NCBI RefSeq assembly: GCF_014698045.1
Contig: NZ_JACJSE010000001.1
Location: 186,001-250,000 of the forward strand
DNA: 64,000 bases
Source of the DNA: Aulosira sp. FACHB-615
GTDB taxonomy: Bacteria; Cyanobacteriota; Cyanobacteriia; Cyanobacteriales; Nostocaceae
Direction of reading: 5' to 3'
Shown here: positions 1 to 8,037 of the stretch, piece by piece
How the letters are laid out: each line of letters starts with the position of its first letter
Position numbering within the stretch: position 1 is the stretch's first letter
Program-made: the position numbers and the translations under genes
The notes under the pieces: generated by a model
What the model saw: only the letters and a program-made list of their open reading frames with translations
What the model was told of the DNA's origin: nothing
The model's database searches: none

Positions 1-5
1 CTTTT

Positions 6-38
6 GGTGCGTTACGGCTTACGCCTAACACACCCTAC
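6..38. repeat. Dispersed repeat, GGTGCGTTACGGC type
   Basis: An imperfect palindrome running from GGTGCGTTACGGC to TAACACACCCTAC. Related copies lie at 4807-4912 (rearranged, longer) and 33298-33330 (opposite orientation). It has no coding potential. I read it as a small dispersed palindromic repeat of the kind common in filamentous cyanobacteria. The rest of the 246 bp upstream of fdxB is AT-rich and shows no convincing promoter. Confidence 0.6.
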
Positions 39-246
39 TTGATTAGAATTATGATTAAAAAAGATATGAATTATTGCTATAAAGTCTCATTTAAATAATC
101 AAAATAAACCTGAAAATAGATTAAAAGTCATCAAACTTTAATGAAAAAAAAATTAATCGTTTCACAACAAAACAAAACAATTAGATTAAGTTAGTATGAA
201 ATTAAGTACAAACGATTAGATAGGCGAAATCGCCAAAGGTTTATTC

Positions 247-540
247 ATGGCAACACTAACAGGATTGACATTTGGAGGTAAACCCTGGACACCTAAATTT
301 GCCCAGGAGATTGACAAAGATAAATGTATCGGCTGTGGCAGATGTATTAAAGTGTGTGGGTATAGTGTGCTGGATTTAAAAGCACTCAATGAAGAAGGTG
401 AATTTGTCGAAGATGAAGAAGATGATGAAATCGAGCGCAAAGTCATGGTAGTTGCTCATCCAGAGAACTGCATTGGTTGTGAAGCTTGCTCTCGGATTTG
501 TCCTAAGAACTGCTACACCCACGCTGAATTGAACAACTAA
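247..540 (+). CDS. fdxB: FdxB, nif-associated 2[4Fe-4S] ferredoxin III
   Basis: A 97-aa soluble ferredoxin with two four-cysteine clusters: Cys27/30/33/37, where CG follows the fourth Cys instead of the usual CP, and Cys75/78/81/85, with an extra Cys at 89. An acidic linker (about residues 50-63) separates them. This spacing and length are typical of FdxB/ferredoxin III, an electron carrier linked to nitrogenase in diazotrophs. The next gene downstream is a terminal oxidase subunit after 646 bp, so it is probably transcribed on its own. In other heterocystous cyanobacteria fdxB lies near the regulator cnfR/patB; no such gene is in this window, which starts only 246 bp upstream. Confidence 0.9.
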   Translation: MATLTGLTFGGKPWTPKFAQEIDKDKCIGCGRCIKVCGYSVLDLKALNEEGEFVEDEEDDEIERKVMVVAHPENCIGCEACSRICPKNCYTHAELNN

Positions 541-1186
541 ATATTGGCGGAAGCTGCAAAGTTGTTGTTTTGGTAAGGGGGTACTCAGCAAGGTAAATTG
601 AGGGGAATTTATATAGCAGGTGACAGGTAACAGGTGACAGATGACAGGGTTATAATCCTGGGTTTGTTAAGTGGAGCATCTGTAAATTTACTAAACCATG
701 TCTCAAGTGCTATTTAATTACTAGGACTGGTGAAAAAGTTCGTAGTAAACAAATGCGTAAATTGTAAATTGTTACTTATTAACTAAATCATACTTGCTGC
801 TATTTTGAGTGTTCAATATGAGAACTAATAGTACCCTCTGACAACAACTATTACTGTTGGTATAACTAGAAGGCACTCTTGTCGAATTCATTAGAAATAT
901 TGTTAAGTTTTTGGGGGAAGGATCTGAAGAGATTTGGAAAATTCCCCCAAGTTTTACATTATGTCAGATACAACATTAATAAGTAGAACTCAAAAGTCAA
1001 AAATCAAATATCGACAGAATTTGATTATAAGCTTTTGTACTGATTTCAATCGTGAAGTTAGGTGTGTTACTGAAGTATCAAAAAATGAATTTACAAAGAT
1101 AAATTTCCTACTTCAGATTTCATACTAGCCTGCGGCAATTCGCTGCGCGTCTACACACTTCAAACTTCATACTTACAGGAGCTTTT
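541..1186. other. fdxB-coxB intergenic region
   Basis: 646 bp without a convincing gene. It holds a tandem repeat of GGTGACA/GGTAACA-like heptamers at about 618-648 and TTCAAACTTCATACTT heptamer-type repeats just before coxB (about 1155-1175). An ORF of 64 codons at 934-1128 has no recognisable features and is rejected. The coxB promoter must lie here, but I see neither a GTAN8TAC NtcA box nor a clear -10/-35 pair. Confidence 0.5.
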
Positions 1187-2161
1187 ATGCAACAAATTCC
1201 TGTTTCACTATGGACGCTAGTTGCTGGCATGGCAGTTACAGCGTTTAGTGTTTGGGTTGGTCACAACCACGCACTACTACCAGAACAAGCATCACAACAA
1301 GCGCCTTTGGTAGATGGATTTTTCAACATCATGTTTACCATTGCGATCGCTTTATTTCTGGTTGTAGAAAGCACCATTCTGATTTTTTTAGTAAAGTTTC
1401 GTCGCCGTCGTGGTGACGAAACCGATGGTTTACCAATAGAGGGCAATGTTCCTTTAGAAATTTTCTGGACAGCTATCCCATCAGTGATTGTGATTGGCTT
1501 AGGCATCTATAGCGTAGATGTCTTTAATCAGATGGGTGGTTTGGAACCAGGAAGTCACGCCCATTCTCCGGCTCATGTTGCCCATAGTTCTGGAACTGCC
1601 CTAGCTGCTACCCTCAATGATATCCCAGAACCAACTTCAGCCCCAAGCATTGGCCTTGGTGCGAGTCGGGGAGAAAGCAAACCTGCGGATTTGGTAGTAA
1701 ACGTTACCGGAATGCAATTTGCTTGGATTTTCGAGTATCCCAATGGTGGCGTTACCACGGGTGAGTTACATATTCCTGTAGGTGCTGATGTGCAGTTGAA
1801 TTTGTCAGCCCAGGATGTGATTCACGCCTTTTGGGTTCCGCAATTCCGGGTGAAACAAGATGCGCTTCCCGGTATCCCCACTCAATTGCGCTTCACCGCC
1901 ACTAAAACAGGTACTTATCCCGTCGTGTGTGCGGAACTTTGTGGTGGCTATCACGGTTCCATGCGATCGCAAGTCATCGTCCACACACCAGAAGCATACG
2001 ATAGCTGGTTGAAAGAAACTCAACTCGCTCAAAAACCAGACTTGCAAAAAGCGATCGCCGTTAATCCCGCCGACTTATCACCCTCCGAGTTCCTTGCGCC
2101 TCACATCCAACACCTGGGCGTGAGTGCAGCAACTCTAGAGTCAATAGTCAAAGGTCAATAG
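1187..2161 (+). CDS. coxB: Cytochrome c oxidase subunit II (CoxB), heterocyst type
   Basis: A 324-aa subunit II of an aa3-type terminal oxidase. Hydrophobic segments lie at about 8-25, 45-69 and 91-110, followed by a cupredoxin domain in the lumen or periplasm. The CuA ligands are visible: His213, Cys248, Glu250, Cys252, His256 and Met259 (motif CAELCGGYHGSM). A linker rich in His, Ala and Ser (about 120-165) separates the membrane and copper domains. AGGAG precedes the ATG. It is first in a coxB-coxA-coxC operon. The position next to fdxB suggests the heterocyst-specific Cox2 oxidase, which consumes oxygen to protect nitrogenase; that assignment is from context. Confidence 0.92.
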   Translation: MQQIPVSLWTLVAGMAVTAFSVWVGHNHALLPEQASQQAPLVDGFFNIMFTIAIALFLVVESTILIFLVKFRRRRGDETDGLPIEGNVPLEIFWTAIPSVIVIGLGIYSVDVFNQMGGLEPGSHAHSPAHVAHSSGTALAATLNDIPEPTSAPSIGLGASRGESKPADLVVNVTGMQFAWIFEYPNGGVTTGELHIPVGADVQLNLSAQDVIHAFWVPQFRVKQDALPGIPTQLRFTATKTGTYPVVCAELCGGYHGSMRSQVIVHTPEAYDSWLKETQLAQKPDLQKAIAVNPADLSPSEFLAPHIQHLGVSAATLESIVKGQ

Positions 2162-2164
2162 AAA

Positions 2165-2300
2165 GTATGAAGTGTGAAGTATGAAGTATGAAATTTTTTT
2201 ATCCTTCATTACTTTAGGCTTCTTTGTTCAAGAGTCAACGGTAAAGAACGAATGACCAATGACAAATGACTCATGACAAATGACCAATGACAAAGGACAA
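2165..2300. repeat. Short tandem repeats in the coxB-coxA spacer
   Basis: Two STRR tracts fill the spacer: TGAAGTA/TGAAGTG heptamers (about 2166-2192) and ACAAATGACCAATG-type units (about 2248-2296). The second runs into the region just before coxA and adds several out-of-context ATGs. Confidence 0.75.
2292..2297 (+). promoter_or_regulatory. Ribosome binding site that decides the coxA start
   Basis: AAAGGA lies 7 nt before the ATG at 2305 but downstream of the earlier in-frame ATG at 2287, which is itself part of an ATGACAAA repeat. It therefore supports 2305 as the start. Confidence 0.6.
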
Positions 2301-2304
2301 ACTT

Positions 2305-3984
2305 ATGACACAAACAGAATTACCTCGGAATACACCGCCCGATAAAAATCCACAAGTAGCCGTTACCCATACCGCACATCCTAAAAAATGGAAATGGTAC
2401 GACTACTTCACCTTCAACATTGACCATAAGGTGATCGGGATTCAGTATCTAGTCACAGCGTTTTTGTTTTACCTGATCGGTGGATTGATGGCGATCGCCA
2501 TTCGCGCCGAACTCGCCACCCCAGATGCGGATATCCTCGATCCCAACTTATATAACGCCTTCATGACCAACCACGGGACAATCATGATTTTCCTGTGGAT
2601 TGTTCCCAGTGCGATTGGGGGATTTGGCAACTATCTAGTACCGTTGATGGTTGGTGCTAGAGATATGGCATTCCCCAAACTGAATGCGATCGCTTTTTGG
2701 TTAAACCCACCAGCCGGATTATTGCTGTTGCTGAGTTTCCTGTTTGGTGGTTCTCAATCAGGTTGGACAGCTTACCCACCACTGAGTTTAGTTACCGCGC
2801 CAGTTGCCCAATCTCTATGGATTTTGGCAATTGTCTTAGTCGGTACTTCCTCAATTTTGGGTTCCCTAAACTTTGTCATCACCATCTTAATGATGAAAGT
2901 TCCCAGCCTGAAATGGGATCAACTACCCTTATTCTGCTGGGCAATCTTAGCCACTTCCGTATTAGCACTTCTCTCTACACCTGTGTTAGCTGCGGGTTTA
3001 GTGTTGCTATTATTTGACATCAACTTCGGCACATCCTTCTTTAAACCAGATGCAGGCGGTAACGTTGTTATCTATCAACACCTTTTCTGGTTCTATTCTC
3101 ACCCGGCAGTATATCTGATGATTCTGCCAATTTTCGGCATCATGTCCGAGGTGATTCCCGTTCACGCCCGTAAACCAATTTTCGGATATAAAGCGATCGC
3201 TTATTCCAGCGTCGCCATCTGCGTCGTCGGGTTGTTCGTCTGGGTACACCACATGTTTACCAGTGGTACACCCGGTTGGATGCGGATGTTCTTCACAATT
3301 TCTACCCTCATCGTTGCTGTTCCCACTGGCGTAAAAATATTTGCTTGGGTTGCGACCCTCTGGGGTGGAAAAATCCGCTTTACCAGTGCCATGCTATTTG
3401 CGATCGGCTTATTGTCGATGTTCGTTATGGGTGGTTTAAGCGGCGTAACAATGGGAACAGCCCCCTTTGATGTTCACGTCCACGATACTTACTATGTAGT
3501 CGGACACTTCCACTACGTCTTATTTGGTGGTTCCGTATTTGGGATTTACGCAGGTATATATCACTGGTTCCCCAAAATGACCGGACACAAGCTAAACGAA
3601 TTTTTGGGACGGGTTCATTTTGCCCTCACCTTCATCGGGACAAACCTTACCTTCTTACCGATGCACGAATTAGGTTTACAAGGTATGCCCCGACGAGTCG
3701 CCATGTATGACCCCCAATTCACTAGCTTGAATGAAATTTGTACCATCGGCGCATTCATCTTAGGCTTATCAGTCATCCCCTTTACCATCAACATACTGTG
3801 GAGTTGGAGTAGAGGCGAAGTTGCAGGTGATAATCCTTGGCGGGCTTTAACCCTAGAATGGACAACCAGTTCACCTCCATTGATTGAAAACTGGGAAGTT
3901 TTACCCGTAGCCACTCACGGCCCCTACGACTACGGCCATAGCCCCGAAGCACAACCCACCGCAACACCTGAAGTGAGTGCGTAA
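2305..3984 (+). CDS. coxA: Cytochrome c oxidase subunit I (CoxA)
   Basis: A 559-aa haem-copper oxidase catalytic subunit with about 12 membrane segments. Counted from the start at 2305, the visible ligands are His90 (low-spin haem, TNHGTIMIFLW), His266 and Tyr270 (CuB and cross-linked Tyr, HPAVY), His315/His316 (CuB), His401 (haem a3) and His403 (low-spin haem, GHFHY). It reduces oxygen to water with electrons from cytochrome c or plastocyanin and pumps protons. An in-frame ATG 18 nt upstream (2287) lies within tandem repeats and is less likely. coxC follows after 203 bp filled by a repeat element, an unusually long gap for an operon. Confidence 0.95.
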   Translation: MTQTELPRNTPPDKNPQVAVTHTAHPKKWKWYDYFTFNIDHKVIGIQYLVTAFLFYLIGGLMAIAIRAELATPDADILDPNLYNAFMTNHGTIMIFLWIVPSAIGGFGNYLVPLMVGARDMAFPKLNAIAFWLNPPAGLLLLLSFLFGGSQSGWTAYPPLSLVTAPVAQSLWILAIVLVGTSSILGSLNFVITILMMKVPSLKWDQLPLFCWAILATSVLALLSTPVLAAGLVLLLFDINFGTSFFKPDAGGNVVIYQHLFWFYSHPAVYLMILPIFGIMSEVIPVHARKPIFGYKAIAYSSVAICVVGLFVWVHHMFTSGTPGWMRMFFTISTLIVAVPTGVKIFAWVATLWGGKIRFTSAMLFAIGLLSMFVMGGLSGVTMGTAPFDVHVHDTYYVVGHFHYVLFGGSVFGIYAGIYHWFPKMTGHKLNEFLGRVHFALTFIGTNLTFLPMHELGLQGMPRRVAMYDPQFTSLNEICTIGAFILGLSVIPFTINILWSWSRGEVAGDNPWRALTLEWTTSSPPLIENWEVLPVATHGPYDYGHSPEAQPTATPEVSA

Positions 3985-4021
3985 ATAACTACCTCCGCGA
4001 TACTTTGCGTTCACACCAGTC

Positions 4022-4152
4022 TAATTACCCCCCTTAATCCCCCCTTGGAAAGGGGGGAGATCGGAAAATCTAGTTCCCTCCCTTTTATAAGGGGAGATCG
4101 GAAAATCTAGTTCCCTCCCCTTTCCAAGGGGAGGGTTAGGGTGGGGTAATTA
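4022..4152. repeat. Inverted/direct repeat element between coxA and coxC
   Basis: A composite element. The outer inverted arms (about 4022-4059 and 4115-4152) are rich in CCCCTT/AAGGGG. Inside are two exact 29-bp direct copies at 4054-4082 and 4091-4119, sharing GAGATCGGAAAATCTAG. It can fold into a long C/G-rich hairpin in the transcript. It resembles the non-coding, MITE-like palindromes common in Nostoc genomes and encodes no protein. Confidence 0.8.
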
Positions 4153-4187
4153 AAAACTCCCCCCTGAAAAATTCAGATGGTAAAAAT

Positions 4188-4784
4188 ATGACAGTCGCCA
4201 CACCCAGCGAACATCACGGACATGAGGCCGAACATCATCCAGATTTGCGAGTTCCGGGATTATTAACCTTCCTCATCTCCGAATCTTTAATGTTTGGCGG
4301 ATTCTTTGCCACATACTTGTTCTTTCGCGGCACTACAGAAGTCTGGCCGCCAGAAGGTACAGAAGTAGAATTACTCGTACCGACAATTAACACCATCATT
4401 CTGGTGTCTAGCAGCTTCGTCATTCACTTTGGTGATATGGCGATTAAAAAGAATAACGTCGCCGGAATGCAATGGTGGTACAAAGTGACCGCCGTTATGG
4501 GCGCAATGTTTTTGTTAGGTCAAGTGTATGAGTACCTAACCTTGGGATATGGCATGACAGCCAATATCTTTGCTAATTGCTTTTACATAATGACAGGCTT
4601 CCACGGATTGCACGTATTTGTGGGACTGTTATTGATTTTAGGAGTATTGAAGCGATCGCAACGTCCCGGTCATTACTCCGCCACCAAACACACCGGCATC
4701 GAAATGGCAGAAATTTACTGGCACTTCGTAGACATCATTTGGATTGTTCTCTTTTCTTTGTTGTACATTCTTACACAGTTTTAA
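4188..4784 (+). CDS. coxC: Cytochrome c oxidase subunit III (CoxC)
   Basis: A 198-aa integral membrane protein of the CoxC/CyoC family with about five hydrophobic segments after a His-rich N-terminus (EHHGHEAEHH). Subunit III stabilises the oxidase and has no redox cofactor. The length is normal for the short bacterial five-helix form. It is the last gene of the cox operon. The repeat element upstream could lower its expression relative to coxBA; this is inferred, not shown. Confidence 0.92.
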   Translation: MTVATPSEHHGHEAEHHPDLRVPGLLTFLISESLMFGGFFATYLFFRGTTEVWPPEGTEVELLVPTINTIILVSSSFVIHFGDMAIKKNNVAGMQWWYKVTAVMGAMFLLGQVYEYLTLGYGMTANIFANCFYIMTGFHGLHVFVGLLLILGVLKRSQRPGHYSATKHTGIEMAEIYWHFVDIIWIVLFSLLYILTQF

Positions 4785-4806
4785 GAGGCTAGGGGCTAGT
4801 AATGAG

Positions 4807-4912
4807 TAGGGTGTGTTACGGCACAAAGTGATTCAATGTAAAGAAAACTATTCTTTCTGCCGTAACGCACCGAATTGATTGGTGCGTTACGCTGACGCGA
4901 TAACACACCCTA
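4807..4912. repeat. Dispersed repeat, GGTGCGTTACGGC type (long copy)
   Basis: Starts with GGGTGTGTTACGGC and ends with TAACACACCCTAC, with internal GCCGTAACGCACC and GGTGCGTTACGC. It is related to 6-38 and 33298-33330. A tract of ACTTCATACTTCACACTT heptamers follows (about 4918-4942). Confidence 0.65.
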
Positions 4913-4950
4913 CAAATTTCATACTTCATACTTCACACTTCAGAATTTTT

Positions 4951-5433
4951 ATGGTCGATACCAACAGATTTTCTTGGTTTCAAGTACCAGAAAATGTCAA
5001 AAAATTACTAATTCTAGCTGCTGATACTTGGCATAATAATTCTGAATCCGAGAAATATATGCAACAAGCCATCACCGAAGCCGGAGAAAATACAGACATT
5101 TTAGTTTCAGCTTATAGATATTTTTACTACAAAAATAATTATTCTCTCGCCTTGCAAACAACAACCAAATTATTAGATAAAATTAAAAAAGCAGAAAATT
5201 TTCCTGAAAATTGGGAACAGCTAAAACCCATACTCATAAATCGGAGGGAAGAAAACCAAATCAGATTGTACTTAAATGCTTATGCTGCTACTGGTTTGGT
5301 TTTAGCTAAATTAGGAAACATCGAACAAGCCAAAGAAATCAGCATCAGGGTGCAAGAAATTGACCCCAAACATGATTATGGTGCTGGTATCCTTCTGGAT
5401 ATTTTGACACGTCCAGCCGAGGAAGAAGATTGA
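4951..5433 (+). CDS. Helical-repeat (TPR-like) protein after coxC
   Basis: A 160-aa, probably soluble protein made of amphipathic helices in a TPR-like pattern (for example SALQTTTKLLDKI-type and LAKLGNIEQAKEISIRVQEID segments). A start 72 nt further upstream would add residues encoded by STRR heptamers, so the ATG at 4951 (MVDTNRFSWF) is preferred. No catalytic motif is seen. Its place directly after coxBAC suggests a part in assembly or regulation of the oxidase or in heterocyst function; that is inference only. Confidence 0.75.
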   Translation: MVDTNRFSWFQVPENVKKLLILAADTWHNNSESEKYMQQAITEAGENTDILVSAYRYFYYKNNYSLALQTTTKLLDKIKKAENFPENWEQLKPILINRREENQIRLYLNAYAATGLVLAKLGNIEQAKEISIRVQEIDPKHDYGAGILLDILTRPAEEED

Positions 5434-5535
5434 ATAGTCACTTGTCACTTGTCATTAGTTATTAGTAACTATCAAAACAAATGATAAAGAACAAATGACA
5501 AATAACCAACACTCAACGATCAAAATTTACAAATC

Positions 5536-5703
5536 ATGATGAACAATTTCTATTTTGCTCGACCTCTTTCCACATTTACCCTACCTGAAAATCCACTGCC
5601 TAATACTGTTCCTTTATCACCTATAAGTCTTCCTGAAACTAATTCTCCTTGGTATGCAGCACCAGTAATTGTCATGCCTTCTACTTCTCAATTTAGATTC
5701 TAA
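5536..5703 (+). CDS. Small proline-rich protein, 55 aa
   Basis: An ORF beginning with two consecutive ATGs (MMNNFYFARPLSTF) and ending 5 nt before the next gene. It is rich in Pro, Ser and Thr (PENPLPNTVPLSPI), with no membrane segment or cysteines. The tight spacing suggests translational coupling with the cupin gene. It has no resemblance to a family I know. It may be a genuine small protein or a leader ORF. Confidence 0.5.
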   Translation: MMNNFYFARPLSTFTLPENPLPNTVPLSPISLPETNSPWYAAPVIVMPSTSQFRF

Positions 5704-5708
5704 AAGTT

Positions 5709-6320
5709 ATGCAAGGTAGGGATTGGCTACTTACTGGAGACGGTCAGTATCAAATTTGTAAATCTGTCAGAGCATGGGATTTATTGCGAGAAAATTATCG
5801 CCTCTATCGTTTTTTGACTGAGGTGGAAGATGTTCTCAATGGTGTTGAGGATGAATCTAGCCGTCTACCAGAAATTAGGATGTTGGTGAGGCGCTTAATT
5901 GCCAATTCCTACTGGGTGAGAAGTCAACATTTAGAACCTTGTCCCAAAACAGGAACTTCTGTTGTTCTTTTATACGATGAATTGGGTTTTCCGTTAACTG
6001 TTCAAACAGTAACCTTTGCACCAGGAACAACTTCAAACATCCATAATCATGGTACTTGGGGAATTGTCGCGGTGTTAAAAGGTCAAGAAAAAAACACTGT
6101 TTGGCGACGCACAGATAACGCAACAACTTCAGCTAAAATTGAACAAACAGGAGAAATAACTTTATCTCCAGGAGATATTGTGAGTTTCACTCCTGATGCA
6201 ATTCACAGCGTGCAAGCAGTCGGTGATCAACCAACTGTGACTTTCAATATTTATGGGGAAACTGATCCAAAACAAAGATTTGAGTTTGATTTAGTCACCC
6301 ATACAGCACGGAAGTTTTAG
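5709..6320 (+). CDS. Cysteine dioxygenase-type cupin protein
   Basis: A 203-aa single-domain cupin of the cysteine dioxygenase/thiol dioxygenase superfamily. Two histidines of the first motif are seen in NIHNHGTWGIVAVLKG (about residues 101-116) and the third in DAIHSV. Such enzymes use Fe(II) and O2 to oxidise cysteine to its sulfinate. An N-terminal helical extension (about 1-75) precedes the barrel. The neighbouring cysteine synthase gene and nif-linked genes make a cysteine or thiol substrate plausible, but the exact substrate cannot be read from the sequence. Confidence 0.75.
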   Translation: MQGRDWLLTGDGQYQICKSVRAWDLLRENYRLYRFLTEVEDVLNGVEDESSRLPEIRMLVRRLIANSYWVRSQHLEPCPKTGTSVVLLYDELGFPLTVQTVTFAPGTTSNIHNHGTWGIVAVLKGQEKNTVWRRTDNATTSAKIEQTGEITLSPGDIVSFTPDAIHSVQAVGDQPTVTFNIYGETDPKQRFEFDLVTHTARKF

Positions 6321-6324
6321 TAGA

Positions 6325-6514
6325 GGGGTGTAGGGGTGTAAGGGTAGAAAGGGTGTACTTCGACTGCGCTCAGTAAGCAGGGTGTAGGGGAAGATTATGT
6401 GAATCAGCATTTTTAACCACAAGAAAATCTCACAAACATAAACATCTTTCCCTTATACCCCTACCCCCTTACACCCCTACACCCTAATTGAGAGGGTTCT
6501 CTGCGTAAGTCCTA
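6325..6514. repeat. GGGTGTAAGGG inverted repeats with reversed TAGGACTTACGCA core
   Basis: G-rich GGGTGTAGGGGTGTAAGGG (about 6326-6345) and C-rich CCCCTACACCCTAA-type copies (about 6450-6486) form inverted arms. The core TGCGTAAGTCCTA at 6502-6514 is the reverse complement of the core seen at 8789, 15604, 44202 and 45123. TTCGACTGCGCTCAGT at about 6359 is another frequent cyanobacterial repeat. Confidence 0.65.
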
Positions 6515-6543
6515 AACCATAAAGTGGATTAGGAGCAAGCACA

Positions 6544-7017
6544 ATGGCAAGAGTAATTTTTTATGAAAAACCAGGCTGTAAAAATGGTACTAGACAAAAA
6601 GTGTTGTTAACTGCGGCTGGTCATGAAGTAATTTCATACAACTTATTAACCGAACCTTGGACGATTGAGCGTTTACGGTCATTTTTTGGTAATCGCCCTG
6701 TATCTGAATGGTTTAATCGGGCTGCGCCCAAGGTCAAATCAGGCGAGATTGTTCCCGAAAATATCGACGCGGAAACCGCCTTGGTACAGATGTTGCGTGA
6801 CCCGTTATTAATTCGTCGTCCTTTAATTCAAGTAGGCGATCGCCGCGAAGTTGGTTTTGAGGTCGAAAAACTTGACGCTTGGATTGGCTTAAAACCTGTT
6901 GATGAATCCTTCCAAGCTATGAGTGAAGACTTGATGAGTAAGGATTTGCAAGGCTGCGCCCACGGTGGTAATCACCACCATGAACACGGCCACGGTCATG
7001 GTAATTGTAAACATTAA
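6544..7017 (+). CDS. ArsC-like nitrogenase-associated protein with His-rich tail
   Basis: A 157-aa protein of the ArsC/Spx thioredoxin-like fold in the subfamily known as nitrogenase-associated protein. The N-terminus MARVIFYEKPGCKNGTRQK carries one Cys (Cys12) where glutaredoxin-like relatives have CxxC/CxxS. The middle (RPVSEWFNRAAPKVKSGEI) and LIRRPLIQVGDRREVGF are typical of the family. The C-terminus is rich in His (GNHHHEHGHGHGNCKH), a likely metal-binding tail. Proteins of this type occur in nif regions of diazotrophs, but their biochemical role is not established. An upstream repeat region separates it from the cupin gene. Confidence 0.85.
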   Translation: MARVIFYEKPGCKNGTRQKVLLTAAGHEVISYNLLTEPWTIERLRSFFGNRPVSEWFNRAAPKVKSGEIVPENIDAETALVQMLRDPLLIRRPLIQVGDRREVGFEVEKLDAWIGLKPVDESFQAMSEDLMSKDLQGCAHGGNHHHEHGHGHGNCKH

Positions 7018-7018
7018 T

Positions 7019-7084
7019 CAGTAAACAGTTATCCGTTATCAGTTATCAAATAAATAATCACTGTTAACTGTTAACTGTTTACTG
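7019..7084. terminator. STRR-built hairpin between convergent genes
   Basis: CAGTAAACAGTTA (7019-7031) is perfectly complementary to TAACTGTTTACTG (7072-7084). The loop consists of further TTAACTG heptamers. It lies between two genes that end towards each other and may terminate both. It has no U-tract. Confidence 0.45.
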
Positions 7085-7092
7085 TTAACTGA

Positions 7093-8037
7093 TTAACTAA
7101 GGCTCAAATCTTGAAACATTGCTGTGCTGAGGTAACGTTCACCAAAAGAAGGTTGAATCATCACAATCAAACGACCAGCATTTTCTGGTCGTTTTGCTAC
7201 TTGTAATGCAGCACATAAAGCCGCACCTGAAGAAATCCCAGATAATAAGCCTTCTTCTTTAGCTAACCTGCGTCCGTACATCATGGCTTGGTCATCGCTA
7301 ACTCGGATTACTTCATCCACCAATTCCAAGCGCAGGACATCGGGGACAAAGCCTGCGCCAATACCTTGTATTTTATGGGGGCCTGCTTCGCCACCGGAGA
7401 GGACAGGGCTGTTGCTGGGTTCGACTGCGATCGCTTGGAAACTCGGTTTACGTTGTTTCAATACTTCAGCAATTCCGGTAATTGTTCCGCCAGTCCCAAC
7501 CCCAGCAATCACAATGTCTACTTCCCCGTCTGTATCTTCCCAAATTTCTTCGGCGGTGGTTTCGCGGTGAATTTTGGGGTTAGCGGGGTTGCGGAACTGT
7601 TGCAGCATATATGCGTTGGGTGTGTTCGCTACAATTTCCTCGGCTTTGCGAATTGCGCCCCGCATTCCTTCTGGGCCTGGTGTCAACTCTAGTTTTGCAC
7701 CATAAGCACGCAGCATTGAGCGCCGTTCTTGGCTCATGGTTTCTGGCATAGTTAAAACTAAGCTGTAACCACGGGCGGCGGCGACCATTGCCAAGGCAAT
7801 TCCTGTATTCCCAGAGGTAGGCTCAACTAAAATGGTTTTTCCTGGTGTAATTAACCCTTCCTCTTCGGCGTTATTAATCATACTTACGCCAATCCTGTCT
7901 TTCACAGAAGCGGCTGGGTTCATTCCTTCGAGTTTGGCAACTATCCGTGCCACTGCACCTTCAGCTTGGGGAATTTTATTTAGTTGAACTAAGGGAGTTC
8001 TACCGATTAGTTCTGTAACATCTTTAGCAATTCGCAT
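7093..8037 (-). CDS. cysK: Cysteine synthase A (O-acetylserine sulfhydrylase)
   Basis: A 314-aa PLP enzyme of normal family length. The PLP lysine is Lys46 in NPAASVKDRIG; the substrate loop TSGNTG is at 74-79 and the phosphate loop GTGGTITG at about 176-183. It makes cysteine from O-acetylserine and sulfide in the cytoplasm. AGGAG lies about 8 nt before the ATG. It converges on the nitrogenase-associated gene. Cysteine supply for Fe-S cluster assembly is a plausible reason for its position here. Confidence 0.93.
   Translation of the reverse strand: MRIAKDVTELIGRTPLVQLNKIPQAEGAVARIVAKLEGMNPAASVKDRIGVSMINNAEEEGLITPGKTILVEPTSGNTGIALAMVAAARGYSLVLTMPETMSQERRSMLRAYGAKLELTPGPEGMRGAIRKAEEIVANTPNAYMLQQFRNPANPKIHRETTAEEIWEDTDGEVDIVIAGVGTGGTITGIAEVLKQRKPSFQAIAVEPSNSPVLSGGEAGPHKIQGIGAGFVPDVLRLELVDEVIRVSDDQAMMYGRRLAKEEGLLSGISSGAALCAALQVAKRPENAGRLIVMIQPSFGERYLSTAMFQDLSLS

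Noticed and set aside
193..213. NtcA-like box GTATGAAATTAAGTAC upstream of fdxB
   Set aside because: The spacing is GTA-N10-TAC, while the consensus is GTA-N8-TAC, and no matching -10 is seen.
934..1128. 64-codon ORF between fdxB and coxB
   Set aside because: Low-complexity, Lys/Asn/Ile-rich product without an RBS or known features; it ends in the STRR-rich coxB leader.
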